64,000 bases of DNA from Biostraticola tofi (GCF_004343195.1 NZ_SMCR01000002.1:629889-693888); one strand, 5' to 3'. Counted from the stretch's first letter, positions 39,681-50,118 are shown. Made by a program: numbers and translations. Notes: generated from the letters alone by a model not told the origin.

Positions 39681-40628
39681 TTATCTCCTGTATGCCAAAT
39701 TTTGCTGAATAAGCCCAGGCAAGGGTTTCCCCGCTGACAGATGCTGGTTATATTTACCTGGCGGCATGCCGACATAGCGGGTAAATGCCACGCTAAAGGC
39801 ACTGGCGGATCCATAGCCTACGCGCTCCGCTACTGTTGCAATACCGACCCCGGCGCGGCCGAGCAACTGCATCGCAATCGTCATCCGCCAGGTCATCAGA
39901 TATCCCATCGGTGTGACGCCCATCAATTCCGTAAAACGCTCGAATAGAGCCGAGCGTGATAAAGCGCAGCACATAGCCAACTCTTTAACCGTCCACCGTC
40001 TGGCGGGATCCTGATGTATCAGGCGTATTGCCTGGGCGATACGGCTATCGGCAAGGCCGCGCATCAGTCCCGGAGTAGCGAGGGTACCTGTCGCACGTAT
40101 GGCCTCAATGAACAGCAGTTCTACCAGGCGCTCCAGGATCATTTCCTTGCCGGCCCGTTGCGCCTGGGCCTCATCACGCACTAACTGTACAAGCATGGCC
40201 AGTCGCTTTTCGTCTCTGACAAAAACGAACTCTGGCAGAAGAGAAACCAGCAGGCCCGCGTCCGGTGAATCCGCTACGCAGTGCCCAATCATGGCCAGCA
40301 TTTCAGAGGAAGCATGTGCATTTCCCAGCCTGAAATGGCCTGCTGAAACAGCAATAGGGGTGGAGTTAGTCGTTCCCGACTCTGGCCCTTGAATGCTGGT
40401 CATGGCGAAGTTATAAGCAGCAGGTATCAAAATAAAATCACCCGTATGCAGAGTCAGTAATGCATGACCTTCAATTTCAAAGTGGCAGGATCCGGAAAGA
40501 ATGGCGCAGTAGAATGGCTGTCCGAGCTCTGAACGCCGGACCCGCCAGTTGCCCGCTCCACTGACCGTTTTAGATAAAACAACCTTAAGCTTCAGCATGG
40601 TGATTATTTCCGCTAACGGATCGGGCAT
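39681..40628 (-). CDS. AraC-family regulator (cupin N-terminus), divergent from SDR
   Basis: About 315 residues. The N-terminal cupin-like domain (GQPFYCAILSGSCHFEIEGH, LHTGDFILIPAAYNF) and the C-terminal AraC helix-turn-helix pair (RWTVKELAMCCALSRSALFERFTELMG and VAERVGYGSASAFSVAFTRYVG) are clear. The ATG at 40628 has CAGGAG 8 bases upstream; an upstream frame to 40682 is less likely. It is divergent from the SDR gene (102-bp gap) and probably regulates it. It has no equivalent at this place in E. coli. Confidence 0.88.
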   Translation of the reverse strand: MPDPLAEIITMLKLKVVLSKTVSGAGNWRVRRSELGQPFYCAILSGSCHFEIEGHALLTLHTGDFILIPAAYNFAMTSIQGPESGTTNSTPIAVSAGHFRLGNAHASSEMLAMIGHCVADSPDAGLLVSLLPEFVFVRDEKRLAMLVQLVRDEAQAQRAGKEMILERLVELLFIEAIRATGTLATPGLMRGLADSRIAQAIRLIHQDPARRWTVKELAMCCALSRSALFERFTELMGVTPMGYLMTWRMTIAMQLLGRAGVGIATVAERVGYGSASAFSVAFTRYVGMPPGKYNQHLSAGKPLPGLIQQNLAYRR

Positions 40629-40729
40629 TTCTGGACTCCTGCAAATGAATAACGGATTTATAGATATATATAGTCCGAACAAGGCAGTTTATTATTTGCG
40701 CTGGGCAAGTCAACTAAGCGGAGTAAATA

Positions 40730-41470
40730 ATGAAAACAGTAATGATCACAGGCTGTTCATCAGGATTTGGTTTGGCAACCGCCAGATATTTTCTGGCACG
40801 AAACTGGAAGGTGATCGCCACAATGCGCACTGTGCAAAAAGACCTTTTACCTGACAATGATAATTTACGTCTGCTTGGCCTTGATGTGACTCAACAGGAC
40901 AGCATTGATCAGGCTATGGCTGATGCTGGAGATATCGACGTACTGGTAAACAACGCTGGGCTCGGTTTGTTAAATGCGCTCGAGGGGGTTCCAGCCGCTG
41001 CGTTGGAGGCCGTATTTGCCACCAATACTCTGGGTACCATTGCAATGACTCAGGCTGTGTTGCCGCGATTCAGGCAGCGACGCACGGGTGTGGTCATCAA
41101 TGTGACATCTGCCGTGACGCTGGCCCCGCTGCCATTGCTGTCAGTCTATACCGCCAGCAAGGCGGCGGTGAATGCTTTCACGGAGTCACTGGCCATTGAG
41201 CTCAGGCCATTCAATATCCGGGTTGGTCTGGTGCTTCCTGGCCGAGCGCCGGAAACCCGTTTCGGTGAAAATGCCCAGCGCATAATGGGAACTGTGCCCG
41301 AAGATTATGCTGAACTGGGCCAGCGCATCTTTACCGGAATGCAAGGCGATGCCAAGGTGACCTACCCCGATGATGTGGCAAAAGCGATATGGCTGATGGC
41401 TAACGACCCAGACACGCCGATGCGCCTCCCGGCGGGCGAAGATGCGTTGGCAATGGCGGCAATAGACTGA
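40730..41470 (+). CDS. SDR-family oxidoreductase
   Basis: A 246-residue classical short-chain dehydrogenase. The NAD(P) loop TGCSSGFG, the NNAG motif, the catalytic Ser in NVTSAVT and the YTASK motif are complete. Arg at MRTVQ after the second strand suggests NADPH preference. The substrate is unknown. Paired with the AraC regulator. Confidence 0.9.
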   Translation: MKTVMITGCSSGFGLATARYFLARNWKVIATMRTVQKDLLPDNDNLRLLGLDVTQQDSIDQAMADAGDIDVLVNNAGLGLLNALEGVPAAALEAVFATNTLGTIAMTQAVLPRFRQRRTGVVINVTSAVTLAPLPLLSVYTASKAAVNAFTESLAIELRPFNIRVGLVLPGRAPETRFGENAQRIMGTVPEDYAELGQRIFTGMQGDAKVTYPDDVAKAIWLMANDPDTPMRLPAGEDALAMAAID

Positions 41471-41951
41471 TTGTCCCTAGCACTAGCAGATGATCCGGCC
41501 AGGCCGGTAGGTGCCGCGGCCAACCCTCAGCACACTGATTGTAACGAGCGCTGGTAACCCGACCCGGCCGGTTTCGCCCATTGATACCCGGCTTGAAGAG
41601 CACTCGATGGCGATGAACTTGGCGGCGAAGCTATCAAGTAAATCACTTACGGGCTTAAACCTTATTTGTCCTCTCATCAAACATCTTGCAGAGTTGCCTA
41701 GCTGGCTGGTTTTCACCATAGATGCCATTTTAAGCTCTGCGCTTACCGCACTGAACCCGCACGGTATCATGACGGATCCCCAGCCATAGCCCTTGCCTGC
41801 CGCCAGTCATAAGCTTTGCGGCTCCTGAAATTTTCTCATTATTGTTATAGCAGGCAAGCTGTTAACGTATGCGGGACGTCAACAGAAAAAGCGACAACTT
41901 TATGACTTTGCGCTACAGTAAAGCCTCTTTTCAGGTCTCAGGGTTACCACC
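41471..41951. other. 481-bp gap without a recognised gene
   Basis: Both strands carry only short frames (up to about 95 residues) with no family I recognise. A C-shaped pattern of codons on either strand is not convincing. It may be the remains of a decayed gene next to the AraC/SDR pair. The last 70 bp before 41952 look like a promoter/leader for yqaB. Confidence 0.4.
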
Positions 41952-42521
41952 ATGTACGATGACTACGATGGACTGATCTTTGATATGGACGGTACTCTGC
42001 TTGATACTGAACCTACTCATCGAAAAGCATGGCACCAGGTGCTGAATAAATACGGCATGCAGTTTGATGAGTCGTTGGTCGTCGGGCTGAATGGTTCGCC
42101 CACCTGGTTCATCGCCGGCACTATTCTGGCAGCTCATCAATCCTCACTGGATCCCTATCAGCTGGCGGAAGAAAAAACCGCGGCGGTAAGCGCAATGCTA
42201 TTGGACCATGTCCGCCCATTGCCGCTGATTTCGGTAGTCAAGCAGGCTTACGGTAAAAAGCCGATGGCGGTTGGCACCGGCAGTGAGCATCACATGGCCG
42301 AAATGTTGCTTGAGCATCTGGGACTACTGCATTATTTTGACGCCATTGTCGGCGCTGACGACGTGAAAGCCTATAAGCCCCATCCGGAAACCTTTCTGCG
42401 TTGCGCCGAGCTCATCGGAGTTGCGCCTGAAAAATGCGTGGTATTCGAGGATGCAGACTTTGGTATCCAGGCAGCGCAAGCAGCCAATATGGCATTTGTC
42501 GACGTACGCTTGATTCCGTGA
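41952..42521 (+). CDS. yqaB: Fructose-1-phosphatase-like HAD hydrolase YqaB
   Basis: A 189-residue HAD phosphatase (E. coli 188). Motif I is DMDGTLLDTEPTHRKAW, motif II is AVGTGSE and motif III/IV is VFEDADFGIQAA. E. coli YqaB acts on fructose-1-phosphate and other sugar phosphates. Confidence 0.95.
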   Translation: MYDDYDGLIFDMDGTLLDTEPTHRKAWHQVLNKYGMQFDESLVVGLNGSPTWFIAGTILAAHQSSLDPYQLAEEKTAAVSAMLLDHVRPLPLISVVKQAYGKKPMAVGTGSEHHMAEMLLEHLGLLHYFDAIVGADDVKAYKPHPETFLRCAELIGVAPEKCVVFEDADFGIQAAQAANMAFVDVRLIP

Positions 42522-42943
42522 TCGAAGCGGCAAGCCCATGGCTGCTGCTGGCCAGCAGCTTTCTGAGTGCGACGCTGCTGCCGGGTAACTCCGAAGTCAT
42601 GCTGGTCGCGCTGCTCAGTGCGGGCAAGGGAGCTCCCCTGCTATTATTGACGGTCGCAACGCTTGGCAATACGCTCGGCGGGGCGACCAATGTGATGCTG
42701 GGACGTTTTGCACCTGAATTAAGCGGTCGACGAGGCCTGCAGACTGCTTTGGGCTGGATGCGCCGTTATGGCAGCATTACCTTGCTGCTGAGCTGGCTGC
42801 CGATTATAGGCGACCTGCTGTGTGTGATCGCCGGCTGGTTGCGTTTACCGTTAATACCGGTAATGATTTTTTTATCTCTGGGTAAAGCATTACGCTATGG
42901 CGTACTGACCTGGTTGACGTTGCAGGGGATAGCGTGGTGGTAA
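42518..42943 (+). CDS. yqaA: YqaA-family inner-membrane protein
   Basis: About 141 residues (E. coli 142), a small DedA/SNARE-associated-like membrane protein. Conserved: SSFLSATLLPGNSEV and LLLSWLPIIGDLLCVIAGW. The start is GTG at 42518, overlapping the yqaB stop (GTGA). The molecular function is not established. Confidence 0.93.
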   Translation: MIEAASPWLLLASSFLSATLLPGNSEVMLVALLSAGKGAPLLLLTVATLGNTLGGATNVMLGRFAPELSGRRGLQTALGWMRRYGSITLLLSWLPIIGDLLCVIAGWLRLPLIPVMIFLSLGKALRYGVLTWLTLQGIAWW

Positions 42944-43028
42944 ATACCGGAACAAATTTGACAGACAGTCTTAAACAGGCAGTTTCAATTATGCTTAATC
43001 TATACCCATTTAATTGCGGGAGGTCAAT

Positions 43029-44591
43029 GTGATCCCGGATGTATCAGAAGCGCTTTCATGGCTGGAATCCCATCCTGATGCGTTGAAAGGACTGCGCCGA
43101 GGCGTGGAGCGCGAGACGCTGCGCATTACCCCTAATGGGCAACTGGCACAGACTCCCCATCCGGCATCGCTTGGCTCGGCGCTGACCCATAAATGGATTA
43201 CTACTGATTTTGCCGAAGCCCTGCTGGAGTTTATTACGCCGGTCGATGACGATATCGATCATATGCTCGCGTTGCTGCGCGACGTACATCGCCATGTAGC
43301 GCGTAATCTGGGCGATGAACGGCTGTGGCCGATGAGCATGCCTTGCTACATCGACAGTAATCAGCCGATTGAGCTGGCCCAGTACGGCAGTTCCAATGCC
43401 GGCAAATTTAAAACCCTTTATCGCGAAGGGCTGAAAAACCGTTATAGTGCGCTGATGCAGGTCATTTCTGGCGTTCATTACAATTTTTCCCTGCCGCTGG
43501 CATTCTGGCAGGCGCGTCTGGGCGTGACCGACGCAGCTAGCGGTAAGACAGCGATCTCTGAAGGCTATCTACGGCTGATTCGCAACTACTACCGCTTCGG
43601 CTGGATCATTCCTTATCTGTTCGGTGCATCGCCGGCCATTTGTTCTTCATTCCTTAACGGTCGCGAAACCAGCCTGCCTTTTGAGACTTCTGCCTCCGGC
43701 ATGATTTATCTGCCATACGCCACCTCACTGCGCTTGAGTGATCTGGGGTATACCAATAAGTCGCAAAGTCACCTAGGTATTACCTTTAACAAGCTGGACG
43801 AATACGTCGCCGCGCTTAAACAGGCGATCAAGACCCCCTCTGCAGAATATCAGCGGATGGGGCTTAAACGGGATGGCCGCTATCTGCAACTGAACACCAA
43901 CGTCCTGCAGATTGAAAATGAACTGTATGCGCCCATTCGCCCCAAACGCGTCACCCATGCAGGCGAAACCCCTTCGGATGCGTTGCTGCGCGGCGGTATT
44001 GAATACATCGAAGTTCGTTCACTGGATATCAATCCCTTCTCACCGATTGGCGTCGACCATGAGCAGGCGCGTTTCCTCGATCTGTTCCTGATCTGGTGTA
44101 CCCTGGCCGACGCGCCGGAAATGAACGCTGAGGAACTGGACTGCACTCGAGCCAACTGGAACCGCGTCATTATCGAAGGACGCAAACCTGGGCTTAAATT
44201 GGGCATCGGCTGTCGCACAGCAGAGTTCCCGCTGGCTGACGTGGGTAAGGGACTGTTTCACGATCTGCGTCGCGTGGCGGAGGTTCTGGACCGCATTAAT
44301 CAGAACGATCACTATCAGCAGGTCAGCGACAAACTGGTCAAGAGCTTTGATAACCCGGAATTGACCTTTTCAGCACGCATGCTTGAAGATATGAAGCAGC
44401 ACGGCATCGGCGGTTTGGGCTTGATACTGGCAGATCAGTATCGCCGCACGTTATGCGATGAACCGTTGGACGTTTTGAGTGAAGATGATCTGGCGGCAGA
44501 ACGCGTGCGTTCCCTGCGCAAACAGCAGGAAATCGAAGCGGCCGATATCATGGATTTTGAAAGTTTCCTGGCCAGCAAGGCCGGGCAATGA
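43029..44591 (+). CDS. gshA: Glutamate-cysteine ligase
   Basis: A 520-residue ATP-dependent ligase, the first step of glutathione synthesis (E. coli 518). Matches along its length: [34 protein letters not shown] and [13 protein letters not shown]. The start is GTG at 43029 (GGGAGG five bases upstream), which gives MIPDVS as in E. coli. E. coli gshA also uses a weak (TTG) start. Confidence 0.97.
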   Translation: MIPDVSEALSWLESHPDALKGLRRGVERETLRITPNGQLAQTPHPASLGSALTHKWITTDFAEALLEFITPVDDDIDHMLALLRDVHRHVARNLGDERLWPMSMPCYIDSNQPIELAQYGSSNAGKFKTLYREGLKNRYSALMQVISGVHYNFSLPLAFWQARLGVTDAASGKTAISEGYLRLIRNYYRFGWIIPYLFGASPAICSSFLNGRETSLPFETSASGMIYLPYATSLRLSDLGYTNKSQSHLGITFNKLDEYVAALKQAIKTPSAEYQRMGLKRDGRYLQLNTNVLQIENELYAPIRPKRVTHAGETPSDALLRGGIEYIEVRSLDINPFSPIGVDHEQARFLDLFLIWCTLADAPEMNAEELDCTRANWNRVIIEGRKPGLKLGIGCRTAEFPLADVGKGLFHDLRRVAEVLDRINQNDHYQQVSDKLVKSFDNPELTFSARMLEDMKQHGIGGLGLILADQYRRTLCDEPLDVLSEDDLAAERVRSLRKQQEIEAADIMDFESFLASKAGQ

Positions 44592-44608
44592 CAAGTAGCA
44601 GTAAAAAG

Positions 44609-44681
44609 AAAAGGCCACAGAATATGTGGCCAAATAAACATCACTGTAGACAGGGATGATGATAACAAATGCGCGTCTTTC
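44609..44681 (-). ncRNA. micA: Small RNA MicA
   Basis: The minus strand begins GAAAGACGCGCATTTGTTAT, which is the conserved seed of E. coli MicA, and ends in the Rho-independent hairpin GGCCAC-N7-GTGGCC followed by TTTT, about 73 bases. It lies between gshA and luxS, as in E. coli. It is an Hfq-dependent sRNA that represses ompA and phoP in E. coli. The middle hairpin differs in sequence. Confidence 0.93.
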
Positions 44682-44686
44682 ACTAA

Positions 44687-44716
44687 TTATGACTAGCGGC
44701 TGGGGAAAAGGTTTCC
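44687..44716 (-). promoter_or_regulatory. Probable sigma-E promoter of micA
   Basis: On the minus strand a GGAAAC (-35-like, 44711-44716) and TCATAA (-10-like, 44687-44692) are spaced close to the sigma-E pattern, with the sRNA 5' end five bases after the -10. E. coli micA is sigma-E dependent. Confidence 0.6.
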
Positions 44717-44763
44717 TTTGATAGCAAAAATAATTTCAAATTTTTTTACGAGGAGGTGACGAG

Positions 44764-45279
44764 ATGCCACTCTTGGATAGCTTTACCGTAGACCACACCC
44801 GCATGGCAGCGCCTGCGGTACGTGTAGCAAAAACCATGAAAACGCCACATGGCGATACCATCACCGTTTTCGATCTGCGCTTTTGCCGGCCAAACCTGGA
44901 AGTGATGCCTGAACGCGGCATACATACCCTGGAACACCTGTTTGCCGGCTTTATGCGTAATCATCTTAATGGTCAGGGCGTGGAAATTGTCGATATTTCG
45001 CCGATGGGCTGTCGTACCGGCTTCTATATGAGCCTGATTGGCGCGCCTGACGAAAATCGTGTCGCAGCGGCATGGAAGGCGGCAATGGCCGATGTGCTCA
45101 AAGTGACTGACCAGAAACACATCCCCGAGCTTAACGAATATCAGTGTGGTACTTATGAAATGCACTCATTGACGGAAGCACAGGACATCGCCCGGCATAT
45201 TCTGGATAATGATATCCGCATCAACCAAAATGATGAGCTGGCGCTGCCTAAAGACAAACTGGCGGAACTGCATATCTGA
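44764..45279 (+). CDS. luxS: S-ribosylhomocysteine lyase LuxS
   Basis: A 171-residue metalloenzyme (same length as E. coli) that makes the AI-2 precursor DPD and homocysteine. The iron/zinc ligands are in [14 protein letters not shown] and at the CGTYEMHS segment. AGGAGGTGACGAG precedes the ATG, a very strong site. Confidence 0.97.
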   Translation: MPLLDSFTVDHTRMAAPAVRVAKTMKTPHGDTITVFDLRFCRPNLEVMPERGIHTLEHLFAGFMRNHLNGQGVEIVDISPMGCRTGFYMSLIGAPDENRVAAAWKAAMADVLKVTDQKHIPELNEYQCGTYEMHSLTEAQDIARHILDNDIRINQNDELALPKDKLAELHI

Positions 45280-45379
45280 CTGTTCAGCCGTTTTCACAGT
45301 AGGCGGCCTGAGGCAGTACGCGACTGCTATCATCGGGTCCATTCTGAGAAGCGTTGATTTGTCAGCGGCAGCAGCACAG

Positions 45380-45402
45380 CCCTCCGATACCGGAGGGTTT
45401 TT
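45380..45402 (+). terminator. luxS terminator
   Basis: The hairpin CCCTCCG-ATAC-CGGAGGG is followed by five T. It ends the luxS transcript and lies before the convergent corB gene. Confidence 0.9.
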
Positions 45403-45473
45403 AGTTTCCAGCGGATGCAGTCAACAATGCTTCAGCAAGCGCGCAAATGTCCCCCGCAAGAGCCCTCGTAAAC

Positions 45474-46766
45474 TCAACGAGCATCATCAACGCCATCCTT
45501 TAACGGCGTCAGCGGCGTTATCCGCACTTGCTTTATCATATTGCCGCTGACCTCGAGTATATCTATCTGGTAACTGCCGATGCGGGTGCGGGTATTGACT
45601 GCCGGGATGTCTTCCAGCTCTTCCAGCAGCATGCCGTTAATGGTCCTGGCTTCGTCCTCGGGCAGCGTCCAGTTGAACGCCTTGTTGAGTTCGCGGATAT
45701 TGGCGCCGCCTTCAATCAGTACCGAACCATCGCTTTGGGGGATAACTTCTTCCGCCAGGCTCGGCGACATGGACGTGGTAAAGTCGCCGACGATTTCTTC
45801 CAGAATATCTTCAACGGTCGCCAGCCCCTGGATGTCGCCATATTCATTGACAATAAGCCCTACTTTCTCTTTATTGCGCTGAAACTTTACCAGTTGTACA
45901 TTCAGCGGCGTGCCTTCGGGAATATAGTAAATTTCATCCGCCGCCCGCAGCAGGTTTTCCTTGGTGAACTCTTTCTTTTCAGTCATCAGGCGGTAGGCCT
46001 CACGCACCCGCAGCATACCGATCGCATCATCAAGATTATCACGGTACAGCACGATGCGGCCGTGGGGGGAATGGGTCAACTGGCGGATAATCGACTTCCA
46101 GTCGTCATTGACGTTGATGCCGACGATATCGTTACGCGGCACCATGATGTCGCCGACGGTGACCTTTTCCAGGTCCAATATGGAAATCAGCATGTCCTGG
46201 TTGCGTCTGGAAATGAGCGATCGAGAGGAGTTAACCACCGATCTCAGCTCTTCTTTGTTCAGCGCATCGCGCAGATTTGACGGCAGCTTAATGCCCAGTA
46301 GGCGCATGATAAGGCGAGCCATCATGTTCAGTAGCCAGACCAGCGGCATCATGACGGTCTGCAGCGGGACCAGCAGCACGCTGCTGGGAAAGGCTATCCT
46401 TTCTGGATAAAGTGCGGCGATAGTCTTGGGCAGCACCTCGGCGAACAGCAGCACCACGAAAGTCAGAACGCCGGTAGCAACCGCCACCCCCGCGTCGCCA
46501 TACAGACGCATGCCAACAATGGTTGCCAGTGCCGATGCCAGAATATTGACCAGGTTATTGCCGATAAGCACCAGGCTGAGCAGACGATCGGTGCGCGACA
46601 GAAGCTTTTCAACGCGGCGGGCGGCACGGTTGCCCTGTTTGGCGGCGTGACGCAGGCGATAGCGGTTCAGCGTCATCATGCCGGTTTCTGAGGCGGAGAA
46701 ATAAGCAGAAACCAGTACCATGATCACCAGGATAATCAGCAGTGTACCGGTTGAAACATGTTCCAA
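45474..46766 (-). CDS. corB: CNNM/CorC-type transporter CorB
   Basis: A 430-residue membrane protein (E. coli CorB/YfjD 428). An N-terminal DUF21 domain with several membrane segments (SAYFSASETGMMTLNRYRLRH) is followed by two CBS domains and a CorC/HlyC-like C-terminus. It is implicated in magnesium/cobalt handling. In E. coli luxS is followed by emrB; here it is followed by corB. Confidence 0.93.
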   Translation of the reverse strand: MEHVSTGTLLIILVIMVLVSAYFSASETGMMTLNRYRLRHAAKQGNRAARRVEKLLSRTDRLLSLVLIGNNLVNILASALATIVGMRLYGDAGVAVATGVLTFVVLLFAEVLPKTIAALYPERIAFPSSVLLVPLQTVMMPLVWLLNMMARLIMRLLGIKLPSNLRDALNKEELRSVVNSSRSLISRRNQDMLISILDLEKVTVGDIMVPRNDIVGINVNDDWKSIIRQLTHSPHGRIVLYRDNLDDAIGMLRVREAYRLMTEKKEFTKENLLRAADEIYYIPEGTPLNVQLVKFQRNKEKVGLIVNEYGDIQGLATVEDILEEIVGDFTTSMSPSLAEEVIPQSDGSVLIEGGANIRELNKAFNWTLPEDEARTINGMLLEELEDIPAVNTRTRIGSYQIDILEVSGNMIKQVRITPLTPLKDGVDDAR

Positions 46767-46836
46767 CGTGGTATTCCTTACAGGAGAAAAAACAAACGCC
46801 CTCGAAAGGGCGCGACGCGAACCGTCAGCATTGGGC

Positions 46837-47628
46837 TCAGAGAACCATCACATTCTGCCAGATACGGCTGCCAAAATAAGCCAGGGTCAACAGTGCCACG
46901 CCGACCATGCTGAGCCATACCACGCGACGTCCGCGCCAGCCTTTGATGTAATGGCCCCATAAAATAACAATATAGACCAGCCAGGCCAGAAAGGAGAGCA
47001 GTGCCTTGTGCAGATTCTCTTCATCAAATATATGCTGCATGAACACCAGGCCGGTTATCAGCGTCAACGTAAGCAGCACCACTCCAACCTGAGTGATATG
47101 GAACATTTTGCGCTCTATGCCCATCAGCGGCGGCATATCGCTGGTGAATGTCAGCTTCTTGTTCTTGAGCATATGGTCAAGCCAGGCCAGCTGGAAGGCA
47201 TACAGCGCGGCGATGAACAGCACCGCGTAGGAGAACAGGGCCAGGCCGATATGCACCATCAGGCCTGGCGTCGCCTCCAGGTGAGTGATGAATTCACCCG
47301 GCATCACGCTGGCAAACACCATATGGATCATGGCGAGCAGATAAACGATGGGCAACAGGAACCAGCCGCGGTTGCGGGAGGCAACGATGGTCATTACCGT
47401 ACAGATCATCAGCGTTATCAGCGATCCGATATTCAGCAGACTCAGATTCTGGCCGGTCTGGACATCAAAGATGCGCAGATAGAGAAACACCGCATGGCTT
47501 ATCAGCGCTACTGCCGCAGATAGCAGCGCCAGCCGGCGGGAGAGACCCTGTTTACGCAGGATACTGGGCAGAATCAGGCCAAGGCTTATTGAATAGGCGA
47601 TAAACGCCAGCAGGGCAATCCAGGACAT
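46837..47628 (-). CDS. ypjD: CcsA-like membrane protein YpjD (CorE)
   Basis: A 263-residue protein with eight membrane segments, of the cytochrome c assembly (CcsA/CcmC) superfamily, named YpjD/CorE. It is downstream of corB-facing DNA and divergent from ffh. Its name derives from cobalt-resistance work in related bacteria; its real role is unclear. Confidence 0.9.
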   Translation of the reverse strand: MSWIALLAFIAYSISLGLILPSILRKQGLSRRLALLSAAVALISHAVFLYLRIFDVQTGQNLSLLNIGSLITLMICTVMTIVASRNRGWFLLPIVYLLAMIHMVFASVMPGEFITHLEATPGLMVHIGLALFSYAVLFIAALYAFQLAWLDHMLKNKKLTFTSDMPPLMGIERKMFHITQVGVVLLTLTLITGLVFMQHIFDEENLHKALLSFLAWLVYIVILWGHYIKGWRGRRVVWLSMVGVALLTLAYFGSRIWQNVMVL

Positions 47629-47793
47629 ATCGCTTATAGGCTTTGTTCAAAAGAATAAGAGGCACAGTATAGCCTCAGCATCGTTTTGCTCCAACCGTTC
47701 TCGTCTTCGGGGCAGTGATCCGTATACGCTTCGTGTTATACTCATCGCAATACTGTCGCGAAAGCGGCCCGACTCCAGATTGAGTAAACAACG

Positions 47794-49155
47794 ATGTTTG
47801 AAAATTTATCCGATCGATTATCGCGCTCGTTGCGCAATATCAGCGGCCGGGGCCGTCTGACTGAAGACAATATCAAGGATACGCTGCGTGAAGTGCGCAT
47901 GGCATTGCTTGAAGCCGACGTCGCTCTGCCGGTGGTGCGGGAATTTATCAACCGCGTGAAAGAGCGCGCGGTGGGTCAGGATGTCAACAAGAGCCTCACC
48001 CCAGGGCAGGAATTCGTCAAAATCGTCCGCACTGAACTGGTTAACGCCATGGGTGCTGAAAATAACGATTTGAACCTTGCCGCCCAGCCGCCGGCAGTCG
48101 TGCTGATGGCCGGTCTTCAGGGGGCAGGTAAAACTACCAGCGTCGGCAAGCTCGGCAAGTTCCTGCGCGAGAAGCATAAAAAGAAAGTGCTGGTGGTCTC
48201 GGCGGACGTATATCGTCCGGCGGCTATCAAACAGCTTGAAACCCTGGCCGAAACCGTAGGCGTGGATTTCTTCCCCTCCGATGCCGGGCAGAAGCCGCTT
48301 GATATCGTCAACCAAGCCGTCAGGCATGCCAAGCTGAAGTTTTATGATGTGCTGCTGGTGGATACCGCCGGCCGCCTGCATGTCGACTCGGCCATGATGG
48401 ATGAAATCATCCAGATCCACAGTGCGATCAATCCGGTGGAAACCCTGTTCGTGGTCGATGCCATGACCGGGCAGGATGCGGCCAATACCGCCAAGGCGTT
48501 TAACGAAGCTCTGCCGCTCACCGGCGTGGTGCTGACCAAGGTCGATGGCGATGCCCGCGGCGGCGCGGCGTTGTCTATTCGCCATATTACCGGCAAACCG
48601 ATTAAATTTATGGGCGTCGGCGAAAAAACCGACGCGCTGGAACCCTTTTATCCAGACCGCCTGGCCGGCCGAATCCTCGGTATGGGCGATGTGCTTTCAT
48701 TGATCGAAGATATCGAAAGCAAGGTTGATCGCGCCCAGGCTGAAAAGCTGGCCAGTAAACTCAAGAAGGGCGATGGTTTCGACCTGACCGACTTTCTGGA
48801 ACAGCTCAAGCAGATGCGCAATATGGGCGGCATGGCCAGCATGATGAGCAAATTGCCCGGTGCCGGGCAACTGCCGGATAACGTCAAGTCGCAGATGGAT
48901 GACAAGGTTTTGGTCCGCATGGAGGCGATCATCAACTCGATGACGCTTAAAGAGCGCGCCCAGCCCGAAATCATCAAAGGCTCACGCAAGCGCCGCATTG
49001 CATCTGGTTGCGGGCTGCAGGTACAGGATGTGAATCGTATGCTCAAGCAGTTTGATGAAATGCAGCGTATGATGAAGAAGATGAAGAAAGGCGGTATGGC
49101 GAAAATGATGCGCGGCATGAAAGGTATGATGCCTACTGGTTTTCCCGGACGTTAA
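47794..49155 (+). CDS. ffh: Signal recognition particle protein Ffh
   Basis: A 453-residue GTPase (E. coli 453) for co-translational targeting of inner-membrane proteins. The NG domain has the P-loop GLQGAGKTTS and DTAGRLHVD. The C-terminal M domain is Met rich (MQRMMKKMKKGGMAKMMRG) and binds 4.5S RNA. Confidence 0.98.
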   Translation: MFENLSDRLSRSLRNISGRGRLTEDNIKDTLREVRMALLEADVALPVVREFINRVKERAVGQDVNKSLTPGQEFVKIVRTELVNAMGAENNDLNLAAQPPAVVLMAGLQGAGKTTSVGKLGKFLREKHKKKVLVVSADVYRPAAIKQLETLAETVGVDFFPSDAGQKPLDIVNQAVRHAKLKFYDVLLVDTAGRLHVDSAMMDEIIQIHSAINPVETLFVVDAMTGQDAANTAKAFNEALPLTGVVLTKVDGDARGGAALSIRHITGKPIKFMGVGEKTDALEPFYPDRLAGRILGMGDVLSLIEDIESKVDRAQAEKLASKLKKGDGFDLTDFLEQLKQMRNMGGMASMMSKLPGAGQLPDNVKSQMDDKVLVRMEAIINSMTLKERAQPEIIKGSRKRRIASGCGLQVQDVNRMLKQFDEMQRMMKKMKKGGMAKMMRGMKGMMPTGFPGR

Positions 49156-49209
49156 GTATCGATTGCTTTTTGTCCCGAAACGAGTAAAATTTTGGGGCTT
49201 TTTATACTG

Positions 49210-49250
49210 CAACCGGACCTCGTTCCCCGATGAGGCCCGGTTGTTTTATT
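49210..49250 (+). terminator. ffh terminator
   Basis: The hairpin CAACCGG...CCGGTTG with an inner CCTC/GAGG stem is followed by TTTTATT. It separates ffh from the rpsP operon. Confidence 0.85.
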
Positions 49251-49266
49251 AACTAAAGAGGATGTT

Positions 49267-49515
49267 ATGGTAACAATTCGTTTGGCACGTGGCGGCGCTA
49301 AAAAACGCCCGTTCTATCAGATCGTCGTGACCGATAGCCGCAATGCGCGCGATGGTCGCTTTATTGAACGTATTGGCTTTTTCAACCCGATCGCTTCCGG
49401 TCAGGCTGAAGGTCTGCGTTTAGACTTGGATCGCGTTGATCACTGGGTAAGCCTGGGTGCAACAGTATCCGAACGCGTTTCCTCGCTGATCAAAGACGCT
49501 AAGAAAGCGGCTTAA
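49267..49515 (+). CDS. rpsP: 30S ribosomal protein S16
   Basis: An 82-residue protein (E. coli 82), beginning [20 protein letters not shown]. First gene of the rpsP-rimM-trmD-rplS operon. Confidence 0.99.
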   Translation: MVTIRLARGGAKKRPFYQIVVTDSRNARDGRFIERIGFFNPIASGQAEGLRLDLDRVDHWVSLGATVSERVSSLIKDAKKAA

Positions 49516-49533
49516 AAGGTCACGGTGGTAACA

Positions 49534-50082
49534 ATGAGCACACAAATCCGTATGACGAGTCCTGACAATCCCATCGTATTGGGCAAGATGGGTTCTACAT
49601 ATGGCATTCGCGGTTGGCTCAGAGTGTTTTCATCCACTGAAGACGCCGAAAGCATTTTTGACTACCAGCCCTGGTTTATTAAACGGGCGGGTAATTGGCA
49701 GCATATCGAGCTGGAAGGCTGGAAACGCCATAATCAGGATTTGATCATCAAGATCAAAGGCATTGAAGATCGGGAAGCTGCGGGTCTTTTGACGAACTGT
49801 GAAATACTCGTCGACTCAACGCAACTGCCGGCGCTGGACGCAGGCGATTATTACTGGAAAGACCTTATGGGTTGCCAGGTAATCACTACTGCGGGTTATC
49901 AGCTCGGCGCCGTCATTGATATGATGGAAACCGGTTCTAATGATGTCATGGTTGTCAAAGCCAACCTGAAAGATGCCTTCGGCATCCAGGAGCGGTTGAT
50001 ACCGTTCCTTGACGGCCAGGTTATCAAGAAGGTCGATATTACCGCGCAACTGATTGAAGTTGACTGGGATCCGGCTTTCTGA
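49534..50082 (+). CDS. rimM: 16S rRNA processing protein RimM
   Basis: A 182-residue protein (E. coli 182) that helps 30S maturation. [20 protein letters not shown] and [20 protein letters not shown] match. I chose the ATG at 49534, nine bases inside the frame's first GTG, because it restores the E. coli start; either is possible. Confidence 0.96.
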   Translation: MSTQIRMTSPDNPIVLGKMGSTYGIRGWLRVFSSTEDAESIFDYQPWFIKRAGNWQHIELEGWKRHNQDLIIKIKGIEDREAAGLLTNCEILVDSTQLPALDAGDYYWKDLMGCQVITTAGYQLGAVIDMMETGSNDVMVVKANLKDAFGIQERLIPFLDGQVIKKVDITAQLIEVDWDPAF

Positions 50083-50118
50083 CCGGTAGTAACCGGTAAT
50101 AATGAGTGGAACGCTGTT

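Noticed and set aside
41511..41789. 92-residue plus-strand frame and a 95-residue minus-strand frame
   Set aside because: Neither shows a family, a good start site or convincing composition; kept only as an undefined gap.
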